Origin: Bacteroidota bacterium
Lineage (GTDB): Bacteria > Bacteroidota > Ignavibacteria > Ignavibacteriales > Ignavibacteriaceae
NCBI GenBank assembly: GCA_023406915.1
Contig: JAEXTR010000301.1
Coordinates: 1-7,981, forward strand
Reading direction: 5' to 3'
Length of the DNA: 7,981 nucleotides
Both the position numbers and the translations under genes were made by a program. The notes under the pieces are model-generated. The model searched no databases and was not told where the DNA came from. It saw only the letters and a list, made by a program, of their open reading frames with translations. Shown one piece after another: positions 1-6,154 of this stretch. Each line of letters begins with the position of its first letter. Within the stretch, counting starts at the first letter, position 1.

Positions 1-434
1 GGATACGGGAAGAGATATCCTGCAAGCCAGGGGCGACCAGTGTGCACGACCGGAAAAATAGCTGCGCACATAACGGCGAAAATCGTCATCGCCTCTGCGA
101 AACGTGCAATACCGGTCCTCCACTTCTGACGCAGTAGAAAAAGAATCGCCGAGATCAGCGTTCCGGCGTGACCAATACCCACCCAGAACACAAAGTTCAC
201 GATGTCAAACGCCCAGCCAACCGGCTGATTGTTTCCCCACATTCCGATACCGTAATAAAAGGTGAGTCCGAGAGAGACCACACCAATCATCAGCAGGAAG
301 AGCGTGAACGAGAGTGCGATGTAATACTTTCTGTTTGGCCGTTCATTCATCGGTTTGGCTATCAGATCTTCGATCTGAGCAAGCGTCAACCGACCTTCAA
401 CAACCGGCAGTTCTTTTGAGTAATCAATATTCAC
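1..434 (-). CDS. actC: ActC, NrfD-like quinol-binding membrane subunit of alternative complex III (partial, N-terminal 144 codons)
   Basis: Integral membrane subunit of the quinol:electron-acceptor oxidoreductase alternative complex III; in this family ActC binds menaquinol and passes electrons to the ActB iron-sulfur clusters. The reading frame starts at GTG (434-432), directly after the actB stop codon, and is open to the left edge, so the 3' two thirds are missing (a full ActC is usually about 450-490 residues). Visible are a soluble N-terminus (VNIDYSKELPVVEG), a first membrane helix near residues 38-60, a loop with WGNNQPVGWAFDIVNFVFWVG, a second helix near 78-102 and a third near 112-130, followed by H131-T-G-R-P-W, the conserved His-containing motif of NrfD/PsrC-like quinol sites. 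GTG is preferred because no nearby in-frame ATG precedes the conserved sequence and a GGAG box sits 9 bases upstream. It follows actB with no gap, which supports cotranslation. PsrC or NrfD of another complex is the alternative, made unlikely by the actA-actB context. Confidence 0.93.
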   Translation of the reverse strand, partial: MNIDYSKELPVVEGRLTLAQIEDLIAKPMNERPNRKYYIALSFTLFLLMIGVVSLGLTFYYGIGMWGNNQPVGWAFDIVNFVFWVGIGHAGTLISAILFLLRQKWRTGIARFAEAMTIFAVMCAAIFPVVHTGRPWLAGYLFPY

Positions 435-3400
435 TTATGCGTTCTCCGAATGTGTATTCCTGAGTTTGGCAATGTAAGTTACATTGGGTTTGATGTTGAA
501 TTCCTGTAGGACAACATATCCGAGTGAGTGCTCTCTCAGTTTTGCTACCCGTGATTCCGGATCATTGGCATCGCCGAAGGTGATTGCACTGGCGCTGCAT
601 GCTGCCTCACATGCACTGACGACTTCCCCATCCCTAATAGGACGGTTCTCATTGTTTGCAATTGAACGGGCTTCCGCAATTTTATGCACGCAGAAGGTGC
701 ACTTTTCCATAACGCCGCGTGAACGGACTGTTACTTCAGGATTGTTCATAAGCTGAATTGTGGAATCAGCATAAACACCCTTGGCAAAATGATCACGGAA
801 ATCAAAGAAGTTGAAGCGCCGCACTTTGTACGGACAGTTGTTTGAACAATATCTGGTACCAACACAGCGATTGTAGACCATCTGATTGAGTCCGTCGCTG
901 CTGTGAGTGGTGGCTACAACAGGGCAAACGTTTTCACAAGGTGCCTGATCACAATGCTGACAAAGCATGGGCTGGAAGCTTGCCTTTGGATCATCGGGTT
1001 CGCCAGAATAGTACCGATCAATGCGCATCCATGCCATTTCACGATTATCGATGACCTGATCTTTACCAACAACTGGTATATTGTTTTCAATATTGCAGGC
1101 AATAGTACAGTCACCGCATCCGGTGCACTTGTTAAGATCAATAGCCATTGCCCATTTATTGCCTTCAAACTTATGAGGCGTGTAAATCTGATACTTCTCG
1201 TCCATTTCCTGCTTCAGCTCCTGCATCTTCCCTTTCTTCAGGAATTCAGGATCTTTATTGAACATGATCAAGGTGCCTTCACGAACGATCTCTCGTTTGT
1301 GCGCCTGGTCTTTAATCAGCTCATCATCATATATGTAGTGATCCTGAGTTGATGCCAGTGCATAGCTGCCCGAGGCTTTGATCGCCGAGACGCCTGTATA
1401 AAGGAAGGGCGAAACCCCCTTTGTACTAAGCAGTGTATTGGCATTGAAACCAACATTACGGGTGACCACGTTAGATATTGTACGACCATACCCGGTTTCG
1501 ATAACAATAGTGTCGTCAGCAAGTCCGGGTTGAATCAACGCCGGGAGCGTAAGGGTAAGTGAACCATTCTTTACTTCAATAAGGTCTTCGGTTTTAACGC
1601 CCAATTTCTTTGAGGTGTTAACACTTATGGCGGCGTAGTTATCCCAGGTAACCTTTGAGACTGGATGCTGAAGTTCCTGCAACCATCCATTGCCGGCATA
1701 CTTACCATCGCCAAGGTGATAGCTTTCCTTGATGACCAGTGCCATACCAGATACAGCAGTTTTACCAGGCAATGAAGCTAACGATTCAGGTTTAATAGTA
1801 TAGTTGATTGCTGGTTTTGCAGCCGTAACCACAACGCCATCATGCAGAGAACCAGTCCAGAAACGGTCAAATGATACACCTGGATTAACCAGCGGAAAAA
1901 TAGTGGTTTCCCAGAAACCTTTGAGGTAAGTATGATATGCAATTGGATTAAACTCACCACCGTTTATCCAGTGCAGTAAGACTGCTTCTGCCTGACGGGT
2001 GGTATACAATGGATCAATTACGGGTTGCTGTAATGAATAAATAGTTGCACGGGTGTGAGTATCCCCCCATGACTCGAACGTATGATTTTTCGGAAGTACC
2101 CAACCGCTGAGGAGAGAGGTCTCCGTTTCAAATTCAGTAATGGTAACTGAGGTTTTAACCTTCTTCAATGCACTGGCGTATCCAACTGACTGCGGAAGGG
2201 TGTAGACAGGATTCACATCAAGATGTACAATCATGCCGACTTTGCCTGCATTCATCTTACTAACCAGTGCAAAGATATCCTCACTGGCATCATTCAGTTC
2301 ATACAAAACTGGTGCTTCATCAGCTGCATAAACAGTTGTGTTACCGAGTATTTCATTAAGGGCATTCACGGCAAGATGAACATGCCCAGGCTGGGCAGTA
2401 CCTGCGTACACAATTCCCTTTCCACGGTTTGCAGCAAGATCGTTTACCAGAGCAGTGAGAGCGATGGTATCCATGCCCGCACTCTTTGCAACTTCCTGAA
2501 GTGAAAACCCTGATGCTTTGCTGCGCAGGGTTTCAGGTGCAGAAACACCCTTGCGGGTGACAAGCTCGTTAATAAGTGCCATTACAAAATCATACTGCTT
2601 ATCAGTGCGCAACCGCAAACGATAATCGGCATTCATGCCTGTGACACTCATGTTACCTTCGACTGCATACAGCCGATTAAACTTTTTCGCATCAGAGACA
2701 GATCTTCTTTCTGCAAAGAGGCGCATCTGTTCAACGCGGTTTCCGTCTGTGCCAAGGATGTCTGCTTCCAGGGTAAGGATTACATCTGCTTTATCCCAGC
2801 GGACAACTGGTCTTGATGTGATACCATATGAGGCACTCCATGCCTTTGAAGCAGTGTTGTCATCAAACTGACGGTATGAATAAATTCGGGTTGCAGGATA
2901 CTTTGCGGAAAAATCTTGCAGCAGCTTTGCTTTTGCAGGTGAAGTAACGGGTTCAGTAATTATTGCAAGCTCACCTGAGACAGTAAGGAGGTTGAGCATG
3001 ATGGATTCATCTGCTTCTTTCCAAGTGACAGTACGGGATGTTCCGTCTGCATTTCTCACCGGTTCTTTCAACCTCGCTGGATCATACAGGTTTATGATTG
3101 ATCCCTGACCGATGGAACAAATTTTTCCTTTATTCACAGGGTGATCAGGATTTCCATCAACTTTAATAGGTCTGCCTTCGCGGGTTTTAATCAGAATACC
3201 ACAACCGAGCCCGCATGAGGTACAGGTAGATGCATAATGATTGGCTACACCGAGGGTTATATCTTCAGGTTTCTGATTATAAGGAACGATTTCACCTTTA
3301 TCGCGATAATCTGAGCATCCGGCTGCAACTACGGCAGCAGATGTGCCAAGCAGAGCAAAAAACTTTCTGCGTGAGAGCCCGGAGAGATTCTTTTCCGGAT

Positions 3401-3536
3401 CAAAATCATCGGTAACCCCTTTGCCGAACTCATGTGACTTCGCCTCTGCAATGCTGGGGTCGTTGTAATACTGTTCAAGACTCTGCCAGTATTCGGGAGC
3501 CGAATCGTTATTCGTTGGTCTTATCTGATCAGACAT
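435..3536 (-). CDS. actB: ActB, Tat-exported fused molybdopterin-oxidoreductase-like and four-cluster iron-sulfur subunit of alternative complex III
   Basis: Periplasmic electron-transfer subunit of ACIII, 1033 residues, the usual length for fused ActB. The N-terminus is the extended Tat-signal type: an acidic leader with YWQSLEQYYNDP (16-27), then SRRKFF with twin arginines R56-R57, a hydrophobic stretch, and A-A-G-C74, a weak lipobox. Residues about 100-800 resemble molybdopterin oxidoreductases and carry C105-x2-C108-x3-C112-x27-C140 in the context CTSCGLGC...NKGKIC, the motif that binds the proximal [4Fe-4S] cluster in catalytic family members. No cysteine occurs between C140 and the C-terminal domain, so a cysteine Mo ligand is absent. 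The C-terminal ~190 residues form the ferredoxin-like domain: CTGCGDCTIAC, CQHCDQAPCENVC, CVGTRYCSNNCP (Thr in place of one Cys, as in the ActB [3Fe-4S] site) and CTFC...CEAAC. The start is ATG 3536 with GGAGGT 8 bases upstream. QrcB/QrcC-type or polysulfide reductase subunits are separate proteins, so the fusion plus pentaheme ActA and NrfD-like ActC favour ACIII. Confidence 0.95.
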   Translation of the reverse strand: MSDQIRPTNNDSAPEYWQSLEQYYNDPSIAEAKSHEFGKGVTDDFDPEKNLSGLSRRKFFALLGTSAAVVAAGCSDYRDKGEIVPYNQKPEDITLGVANHYASTCTSCGLGCGILIKTREGRPIKVDGNPDHPVNKGKICSIGQGSIINLYDPARLKEPVRNADGTSRTVTWKEADESIMLNLLTVSGELAIITEPVTSPAKAKLLQDFSAKYPATRIYSYRQFDDNTASKAWSASYGITSRPVVRWDKADVILTLEADILGTDGNRVEQMRLFAERRSVSDAKKFNRLYAVEGNMSVTGMNADYRLRLRTDKQYDFVMALINELVTRKGVSAPETLRSKASGFSLQEVAKSAGMDTIALTALVNDLAANRGKGIVYAGTAQPGHVHLAVNALNEILGNTTVYAADEAPVLYELNDASEDIFALVSKMNAGKVGMIVHLDVNPVYTLPQSVGYASALKKVKTSVTITEFETETSLLSGWVLPKNHTFESWGDTHTRATIYSLQQPVIDPLYTTRQAEAVLLHWINGGEFNPIAYHTYLKGFWETTIFPLVNPGVSFDRFWTGSLHDGVVVTAAKPAINYTIKPESLASLPGKTAVSGMALVIKESYHLGDGKYAGNGWLQELQHPVSKVTWDNYAAISVNTSKKLGVKTEDLIEVKNGSLTLTLPALIQPGLADDTIVIETGYGRTISNVVTRNVGFNANTLLSTKGVSPFLYTGVSAIKASGSYALASTQDHYIYDDELIKDQAHKREIVREGTLIMFNKDPEFLKKGKMQELKQEMDEKYQIYTPHKFEGNKWAMAIDLNKCTGCGDCTIACNIENNIPVVGKDQVIDNREMAWMRIDRYYSGEPDDPKASFQPMLCQHCDQAPCENVCPVVATTHSSDGLNQMVYNRCVGTRYCSNNCPYKVRRFNFFDFRDHFAKGVYADSTIQLMNNPEVTVRSRGVMEKCTFCVHKIAEARSIANNENRPIRDGEVVSACEAACSASAITFGDANDPESRVAKLREHSLGYVVLQEFNIKPNVTYIAKLRNTHSENA
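444..447 (-). promoter_or_regulatory. Ribosome binding site of actC, supports the GTG start
   Basis: On the minus strand the bases read GGAG, then nine bases, then GTG at 434-432. The box lies inside the last codons of actB, and the actB stop codon TAA (437-435) directly abuts the GTG. This is the only plausible start near the N-terminus of the ActC-like sequence, so the box decides the start. Confidence 0.65.
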
Positions 3537-3703
3537 TACTTACTACCTCCGGATTTTCTGTGAACTGCCAGTGGATTGATACGAACCGAGACTTTTTTCT
3601 GTTTCGTCGTTTCCTGCTGAGTCCGTTGGAATGGATAGATGCGGAATGACATCAGCCCTGCAAGTGCAGTGCCGGCAAGGATAAAGAATTTCTTTCTTTT
3701 CAT
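3536..3703 (-). CDS. Small 55-residue membrane-anchored or exported protein between actA and actB
   Basis: I do not recognise a named family. The ORF starts at ATG 3703-3701, 12 bases after the actA stop, with an AAGGTG ribosome site 6 bases ahead, and ends with TAA overlapping the actB start (TAATG). This placement and the good ribosome sites on both sides argue that it is a real gene. The product begins MKRKKFFILAGTALAGLMSF: a basic n-region and a hydrophobic segment (about residues 6-20) that may be a signal peptide or a single membrane anchor. The segment resembles the ActB Tat signal (KRKKFFILAGT against SRRKFFALLGT), but the twin-arginine position reads R3-K4. The remainder is a polar, lysine-rich tail ending in VSVRINPLAVHRK and SGGSK, with no cysteine, so it binds no heme c or Fe-S cluster. 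Inference: an accessory or assembly partner of ACIII, exported or anchored next to ActB. It could also be a poorly conserved coupling ORF without a protein function. Confidence 0.72.
   Translation of the reverse strand: MKRKKFFILAGTALAGLMSFRIYPFQRTQQETTKQKKVSVRINPLAVHRKSGGSK
3545..3550 (-). promoter_or_regulatory. Strong Shine-Dalgarno of actB, embedded in the preceding small ORF
   Basis: The minus strand reads GGAGGT followed by 8 bases and the actB ATG (3536-3534). The same bases encode the Gly-Gly near the C-terminus of the 55-residue ORF, whose stop codon overlaps the actB start as TAATG. Ribosomes finishing the small ORF are therefore placed exactly at the actB start. Confidence 0.8.
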
Positions 3704-3715
3704 ACTGTGCACCTT

Positions 3716-4285
3716 CTAACGATGACAAGCCCAGCAATCTTCTGGACCCTTCTTTACATTCTTTAAATAAGTAAGCTTCTGAGGAGCATTCCTGTGGCAA
3801 TCAAGACAGGCACCCATGGTAAAGGTATTCACCTGCCCTACTTTCTCCATCACTTCCACATTGCCGTGGCATGAAGCGCACTCAATCCCCTTTGATACGT
3901 GGGCAGAGTGATTGAAGAAAGCGTAATCGGGTACTTTGTGTATCCGTTTCCAGGGAATCGGTTTCCCCTGCTCATAATACTCTTTCAGTTTAATAATTTC
4001 GGGCTTATCCACACGGGCAATCTTATGGCAATTCATACAGACTGAGGCAGACGGGATGCCGGCAAAACGTGTTTTCTCAACACCAGTATGGCAGTACTTG
4101 CAGTCAATCTTCATATCCCCGGCATGCAGTTTATGGGAAAACGCAATAGGCTGATCGGGAGTGTAGCCAACGTTTTCACGTTCAGGACGGGTTAGGAAAT
4201 ATGTGACAGCGAATGATCCAAGCGCGACAAAAACAAGGATGGGCAACCGGAGACGGAAGAAAAAGTCTAAGTAACTATTGGTCAT
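3716..4285 (-). CDS. actA: ActA, pentaheme cytochrome c subunit of alternative complex III
   Basis: Membrane-anchored periplasmic multiheme cytochrome that takes electrons from ActB and hands them to a cytochrome c or an associated oxidase. The 189-residue product has one N-terminal hydrophobic helix (about residues 14-32) after a short basic-aromatic N-terminus, then five CXXCH heme c sites: C62-KY-CH66, C83-MN-CH87, C136-AS-CH140, C160-LD-CH164 and C184-WA-CH188. The last heme site is one residue from the C-terminus. Further histidines suitable as distal ligands occur in FSHKLH (49-54) and FNHSAH (124-129), as in class III/NapC-like multiheme folds. Five hemes and about 190 residues match known ActA proteins. 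It is the first gene of the visible operon; ATG 4285 is preceded by AAAGGG at 5 bases. The nearest alternative is a generic cytochrome c3-family protein or a QrcA-type hexaheme cytochrome; the heme count and the downstream genes support ActA. Confidence 0.93.
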   Translation of the reverse strand: MTNSYLDFFFRLRLPILVFVALGSFAVTYFLTRPERENVGYTPDQPIAFSHKLHAGDMKIDCKYCHTGVEKTRFAGIPSASVCMNCHKIARVDKPEIIKLKEYYEQGKPIPWKRIHKVPDYAFFNHSAHVSKGIECASCHGNVEVMEKVGQVNTFTMGACLDCHRNAPQKLTYLKNVKKGPEDCWACHR

Positions 4286-4391
4286 AGGAACCCTTTACCA
4301 ATGATTGATACGAAGATGAATAGATGGTATTTACCCCAATAGCATTACGGATTGAAATGCCATAAGGGTAGCACACAGCAGAGATTAACAG

Positions 4392-4420
4392 ATGGTAAAA
4401 ATGTATATCCAGCACGTCAA
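4392..4420 (-). promoter_or_regulatory. Weak candidate promoter of the act operon
   Basis: On the minus strand TTGACG (4420-4415) is followed after 17 bases by TACCAT (4397-4392), matching five and four positions of the sigma70 -35 and -10 consensus. This would leave a leader of about 100 bases before actA. I did not find a good TTTG/TAnnTTTG Bacteroidota-type pair here. Short AT-rich matches like this arise by chance, so this is only a candidate. Confidence 0.25.
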
Positions 4421-4513
4421 AAAATAATGAGATAAAGGTATAAAACAAAGGATATAATGCTAAGAAGAACTATAAACTTCAAAAAGTTCACTAAGGGGTC
4501 AAAAAATGACCTA

Positions 4514-4536
4514 TTTAGATTTTGATTAAATCTAAA
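4514..4536. repeat. Perfect 9-bp inverted repeat, possible operator
   Basis: TTTAGATTT (4514-4522), a five-base spacer TGATT, then AAATCTAAA (4528-4536) form a perfect dyad with 23 bases in total. It sits about 230 bases upstream of the actA start and about 95 bases upstream of the weak promoter candidate. The pure A/T arms with one G-C pair each look more like a protein-binding dyad than an RNA terminator, and no U-run adjoins it on the minus strand. The regulator is unknown. Confidence 0.4.
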
Positions 4537-4642
4537 CAATAAATGTATGAAAATTGTGTGAAGGATGAAAACAGTTTACGAGATAAAGGATGAGAAATAA
4601 TGAAGAATTTTCGGTCTCACAAATACAGGGGAAATTTAAAAC

Positions 4643-4679
4643 AAAAAAGGCAACACAATTTGGATTGTAGTTGCCTTTT
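4643..4679 (-). terminator. Rho-independent terminator of the secreted-protein gene
   Basis: GGCAAC (4649-4654) pairs with GTTGCC (4670-4675), and ACAAT (4655-4659) pairs with ATTGT (4664-4668), with one bulged base and a four-base loop. The stem is flanked by AAAAAA (4643-4648) and TTTT (4676-4679), so the minus-strand transcript ends in a U-run (TTTTTTGTTTT). It begins 25 bases after the stop codon at 4705. The flanking A and T runs could also allow termination of plus-strand transcripts, though no plus-strand gene is seen here. Confidence 0.92.
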
Positions 4680-4704
4680 CATAAAAACAGGGGTTTTAAG
4701 TCCT

Positions 4705-5988
4705 TTATTTGATCAACTGGATTTTCCTGGTTTCCATTCCGGATGGAGTCTGCAAATTCAGAAAGTACATCCCGCTTGGGAGTGCTTCACCATTGAACGA
4801 AGCTGTATGAACACCAGCCTCCTGAAACCCATGGACCAGCGTTTGCACCAACTGACCGGAAACATCAAAAACGCGAAGAAGTACAGATGTCCTTTCAGGT
4901 AAAGAGTAACTGATATTCGTTACAGGATTGAAAGGATTTGGATAATTCTGATGCAGTTCTACCATTCTTGGCATTGCCACCAGAACTTCAATTGGCTCTG
5001 AATACTCTGCTGTTCCATCCGTATCAATCTGCTTTAGCCGGTAAAACAGGTTGCCTGCCCCATTAATCCTTTCCTCAAAACTATACTGCTTTGGTGAATT
5101 ACTGTTTCCATTACCTTGCACAAATCCAACTTTTTCCCAGTTTGATTTGTCCAGGCTGCGCTCAACCTCGAAAACGTGATTCATCATTTCAGTAGCGGTT
5201 TTCCAATTCAGCTGTACGTTGTATTTTGTGACGAGAGCGGTAAAGGAGGTCAGTTCAACGGGGAGAGGTGCATTTGCCCAGGTGGTGGCAATGCGGATCC
5301 CATCTATGATGCAGTTGGCAGCACTACCATTTTGATCCAAAATAAATGAACTCAGAGAGGCAGCATCAGTTCCACCAGAAGGTGTAACACTCAAAACAGG
5401 AGAACCAGGTTCAGTTTCTGGAATATTGTCTGTAAAGACATAAAGCGAGGAAATATCATTTACAGTACCGGAAACAAACTGATGCTTTATTACAACAAGG
5501 TATGTTGTATTATAATTATAATTACCAGCTGAATATGTTGCAGATCCACTAGAATTGCCACGGAGTCCAAACTTATAACTTGTGCCACTTTGATCTTGAA
5601 CTGACAGCTGAGAAAAAACAGAACTTGGGGATGACTGACGAAGCCCAGTGAAATAAACAGCTCCTGCAGTACTCGTAACATTCATCATAAAACTGACATA
5701 GATTGACCCTGAACTCTTTGAACTAAAGCCCAGTTCAATATCATCTGCTGAAGCCTGTGCTTCAACTTTTGCAGCTCTTCCGATACCACTAAGCGAATAG
5801 CCGCTAAAAGTTAAACCGGAATTATCAACCAAGAATGGAACAGACGTGTTAAAAGTGAATGCCCAACCAGGCAGGGTCCCTACTATTTCTACGCCAGCAG
5901 GGGCATCGAAATTTTCACTTGCAAGCAATTGACCAAACAAGGATGAATTCGAGACCAAAACAAAAATCACAATACAGAGAAAGCGCAT
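4705..5988 (-). CDS. Secreted protein with type IX secretion (T9SS type A) sorting domain
   Basis: Exported 427-residue protein of unknown function, expected to cross the inner membrane by Sec and the outer membrane by T9SS. A signal peptide covers residues 1-20 (MRFLCIVIFVLVSNSSLFGQ). Residues about 22-240 (ENFDAPAG...SGSIYVSFMMNV...IDGIRIATTWANA) form a beta-rich domain of the type I associate with Ignavibacteria secreted proteins; it looks like a LamG/jelly-roll sandwich, but that is inference. Residues 241-340 (LPVELTSFTA...LNWKTATE...FEVERS...YRLKQIDTDG) are a fibronectin-III-like linker common before such sorting domains. The last 80 residues carry YPNPFNP (349-355), SYSLPE, LLRVFDVSGQLVQTL, LPSGMYFL and the terminal RKIQLIK, a standard type A C-terminal domain. 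ATG 5988 has AGAGG 5 bases upstream. The gene stands alone, with a promoter candidate ahead and a terminator behind. No catalytic motif is evident, so an adhesin, structural or carbohydrate-binding role is more likely than an enzyme. Confidence 0.9.
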   Translation of the reverse strand: MRFLCIVIFVLVSNSSLFGQLLASENFDAPAGVEIVGTLPGWAFTFNTSVPFLVDNSGLTFSGYSLSGIGRAAKVEAQASADDIELGFSSKSSGSIYVSFMMNVTSTAGAVYFTGLRQSSPSSVFSQLSVQDQSGTSYKFGLRGNSSGSATYSAGNYNYNTTYLVVIKHQFVSGTVNDISSLYVFTDNIPETEPGSPVLSVTPSGGTDAASLSSFILDQNGSAANCIIDGIRIATTWANAPLPVELTSFTALVTKYNVQLNWKTATEMMNHVFEVERSLDKSNWEKVGFVQGNGNSNSPKQYSFEERINGAGNLFYRLKQIDTDGTAEYSEPIEVLVAMPRMVELHQNYPNPFNPVTNISYSLPERTSVLLRVFDVSGQLVQTLVHGFQEAGVHTASFNGEALPSGMYFLNLQTPSGMETRKIQLIK

Positions 5989-6074
5989 ACAAACCTCTGA
6001 TATTTACCTATATGACTCTTTGACTCAGGCAGAAAAGCCATCTAAGCCACCAATAAAATGTGCGTGTTAACTTC

Positions 6075-6097
6075 TGATGGACGCGAGCCCGCCATCA
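6075..6097. repeat. GC-rich hairpin in the leader of the secreted-protein gene
   Basis: TGATGG (6075-6080) and CCATCA (6092-6097) form a perfect 6-bp stem; inside it a further CG/CG pairing is possible with one bulged base. It stands out as GC-rich in an AT-rich intergenic stretch. No U-run follows on the minus strand, so it is not a typical terminator for the epimerase gene. It lies just downstream of the candidate promoter at 6116-6147 and could be a 5' leader structure, a rho-related site or a binding dyad. Confidence 0.4.
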
Positions 6098-6115
6098 TGA
6101 CCTATAAGTATATTT

Positions 6116-6147
6116 AAAAGTTATGAATTCTCTTTAAACAATCCAAA
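6116..6147 (-). promoter_or_regulatory. Candidate Bacteroidota-type promoter of the secreted-protein gene
   Basis: On the minus strand TTTG (6147-6144) is followed after 20 bases by TAACTTTT (6123-6116), close to the Bacteroidota TTTG-N19-TAnnTTTG pattern with the last base differing. The location immediately after the epimerase stop codon (6155) and about 120 bases before the next start fits an independent promoter. AT-rich sequence makes chance matches likely. Confidence 0.3.
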
Positions 6148-6154
6148 ATAAAAT

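Larger units (their letters stand above)
4286..4642. other. Noncoding AT-rich intergenic region upstream of the act operon
   Basis: About 357 bases without a credible gene on either strand. It lies between the terminator of the secreted-protein gene and actA and should hold the act operon promoter and any operator. Contents I can see: a perfect 9-bp inverted repeat (4514-4536), a weak sigma70-like pair (4392-4420), a second shorter inverted pair GAACT/AGTTC (4467-4489), and a 10-base direct repeat GAGATAAAGG at 4429 and 4580. No tRNA, riboswitch or conserved RNA shape was recognised. Confidence 0.7.

Noticed and set aside
22..60. Any separate feature at the extreme left edge (placeholder finding with zero interest above)
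   Set aside because: This stretch is ordinary actC coding sequence; nothing independent is supported there and the zero-interest entry should be ignored.
168..419. 83-codon plus-strand frame at the left edge
   Set aside because: It is antisense to the clearly recognisable ActC membrane subunit on the minus strand.
903..1352. 149-codon plus-strand frame inside actB
   Set aside because: It is antisense to the conserved iron-sulfur domain of ActB, has no ribosome site or promoter, and its composition is what a mirror of a coding frame gives.
435..3536. ActB as a catalytic molybdoenzyme (polysulfide, tetrathionate or formate enzyme)
   Set aside because: The fused ferredoxin domain with a GTRYC [3Fe-4S] site, the extended Tat leader and the pentaheme and NrfD-like neighbours fit ACIII. 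No Cys Mo ligand exists in the domain, although the intact N-terminal cysteine motif is kept as a finding.
3543..3800. 85-codon minus-strand frame overlapping the end of actA
   Set aside because: It overlaps the conserved last two heme sites of actA in another frame and its product has no signal or family features. The 55-codon frame starting at 3703 has better ribosome spacing and stop/start overlap with actB.
4429..4589. Direct repeat GAGATAAAGG at 4429 and 4580 as a CRISPR or iteron
   Set aside because: Only two 10-base copies in AT-rich noncoding DNA, with irregular spacing and no further units; chance is sufficient.
4600..4902. 100-codon plus-strand frame starting in the intergenic region, with a purine-rich stretch ahead
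   Set aside because: It runs through the terminator hairpin and then antisense to the conserved T9SS sorting domain; the product resembles nothing.
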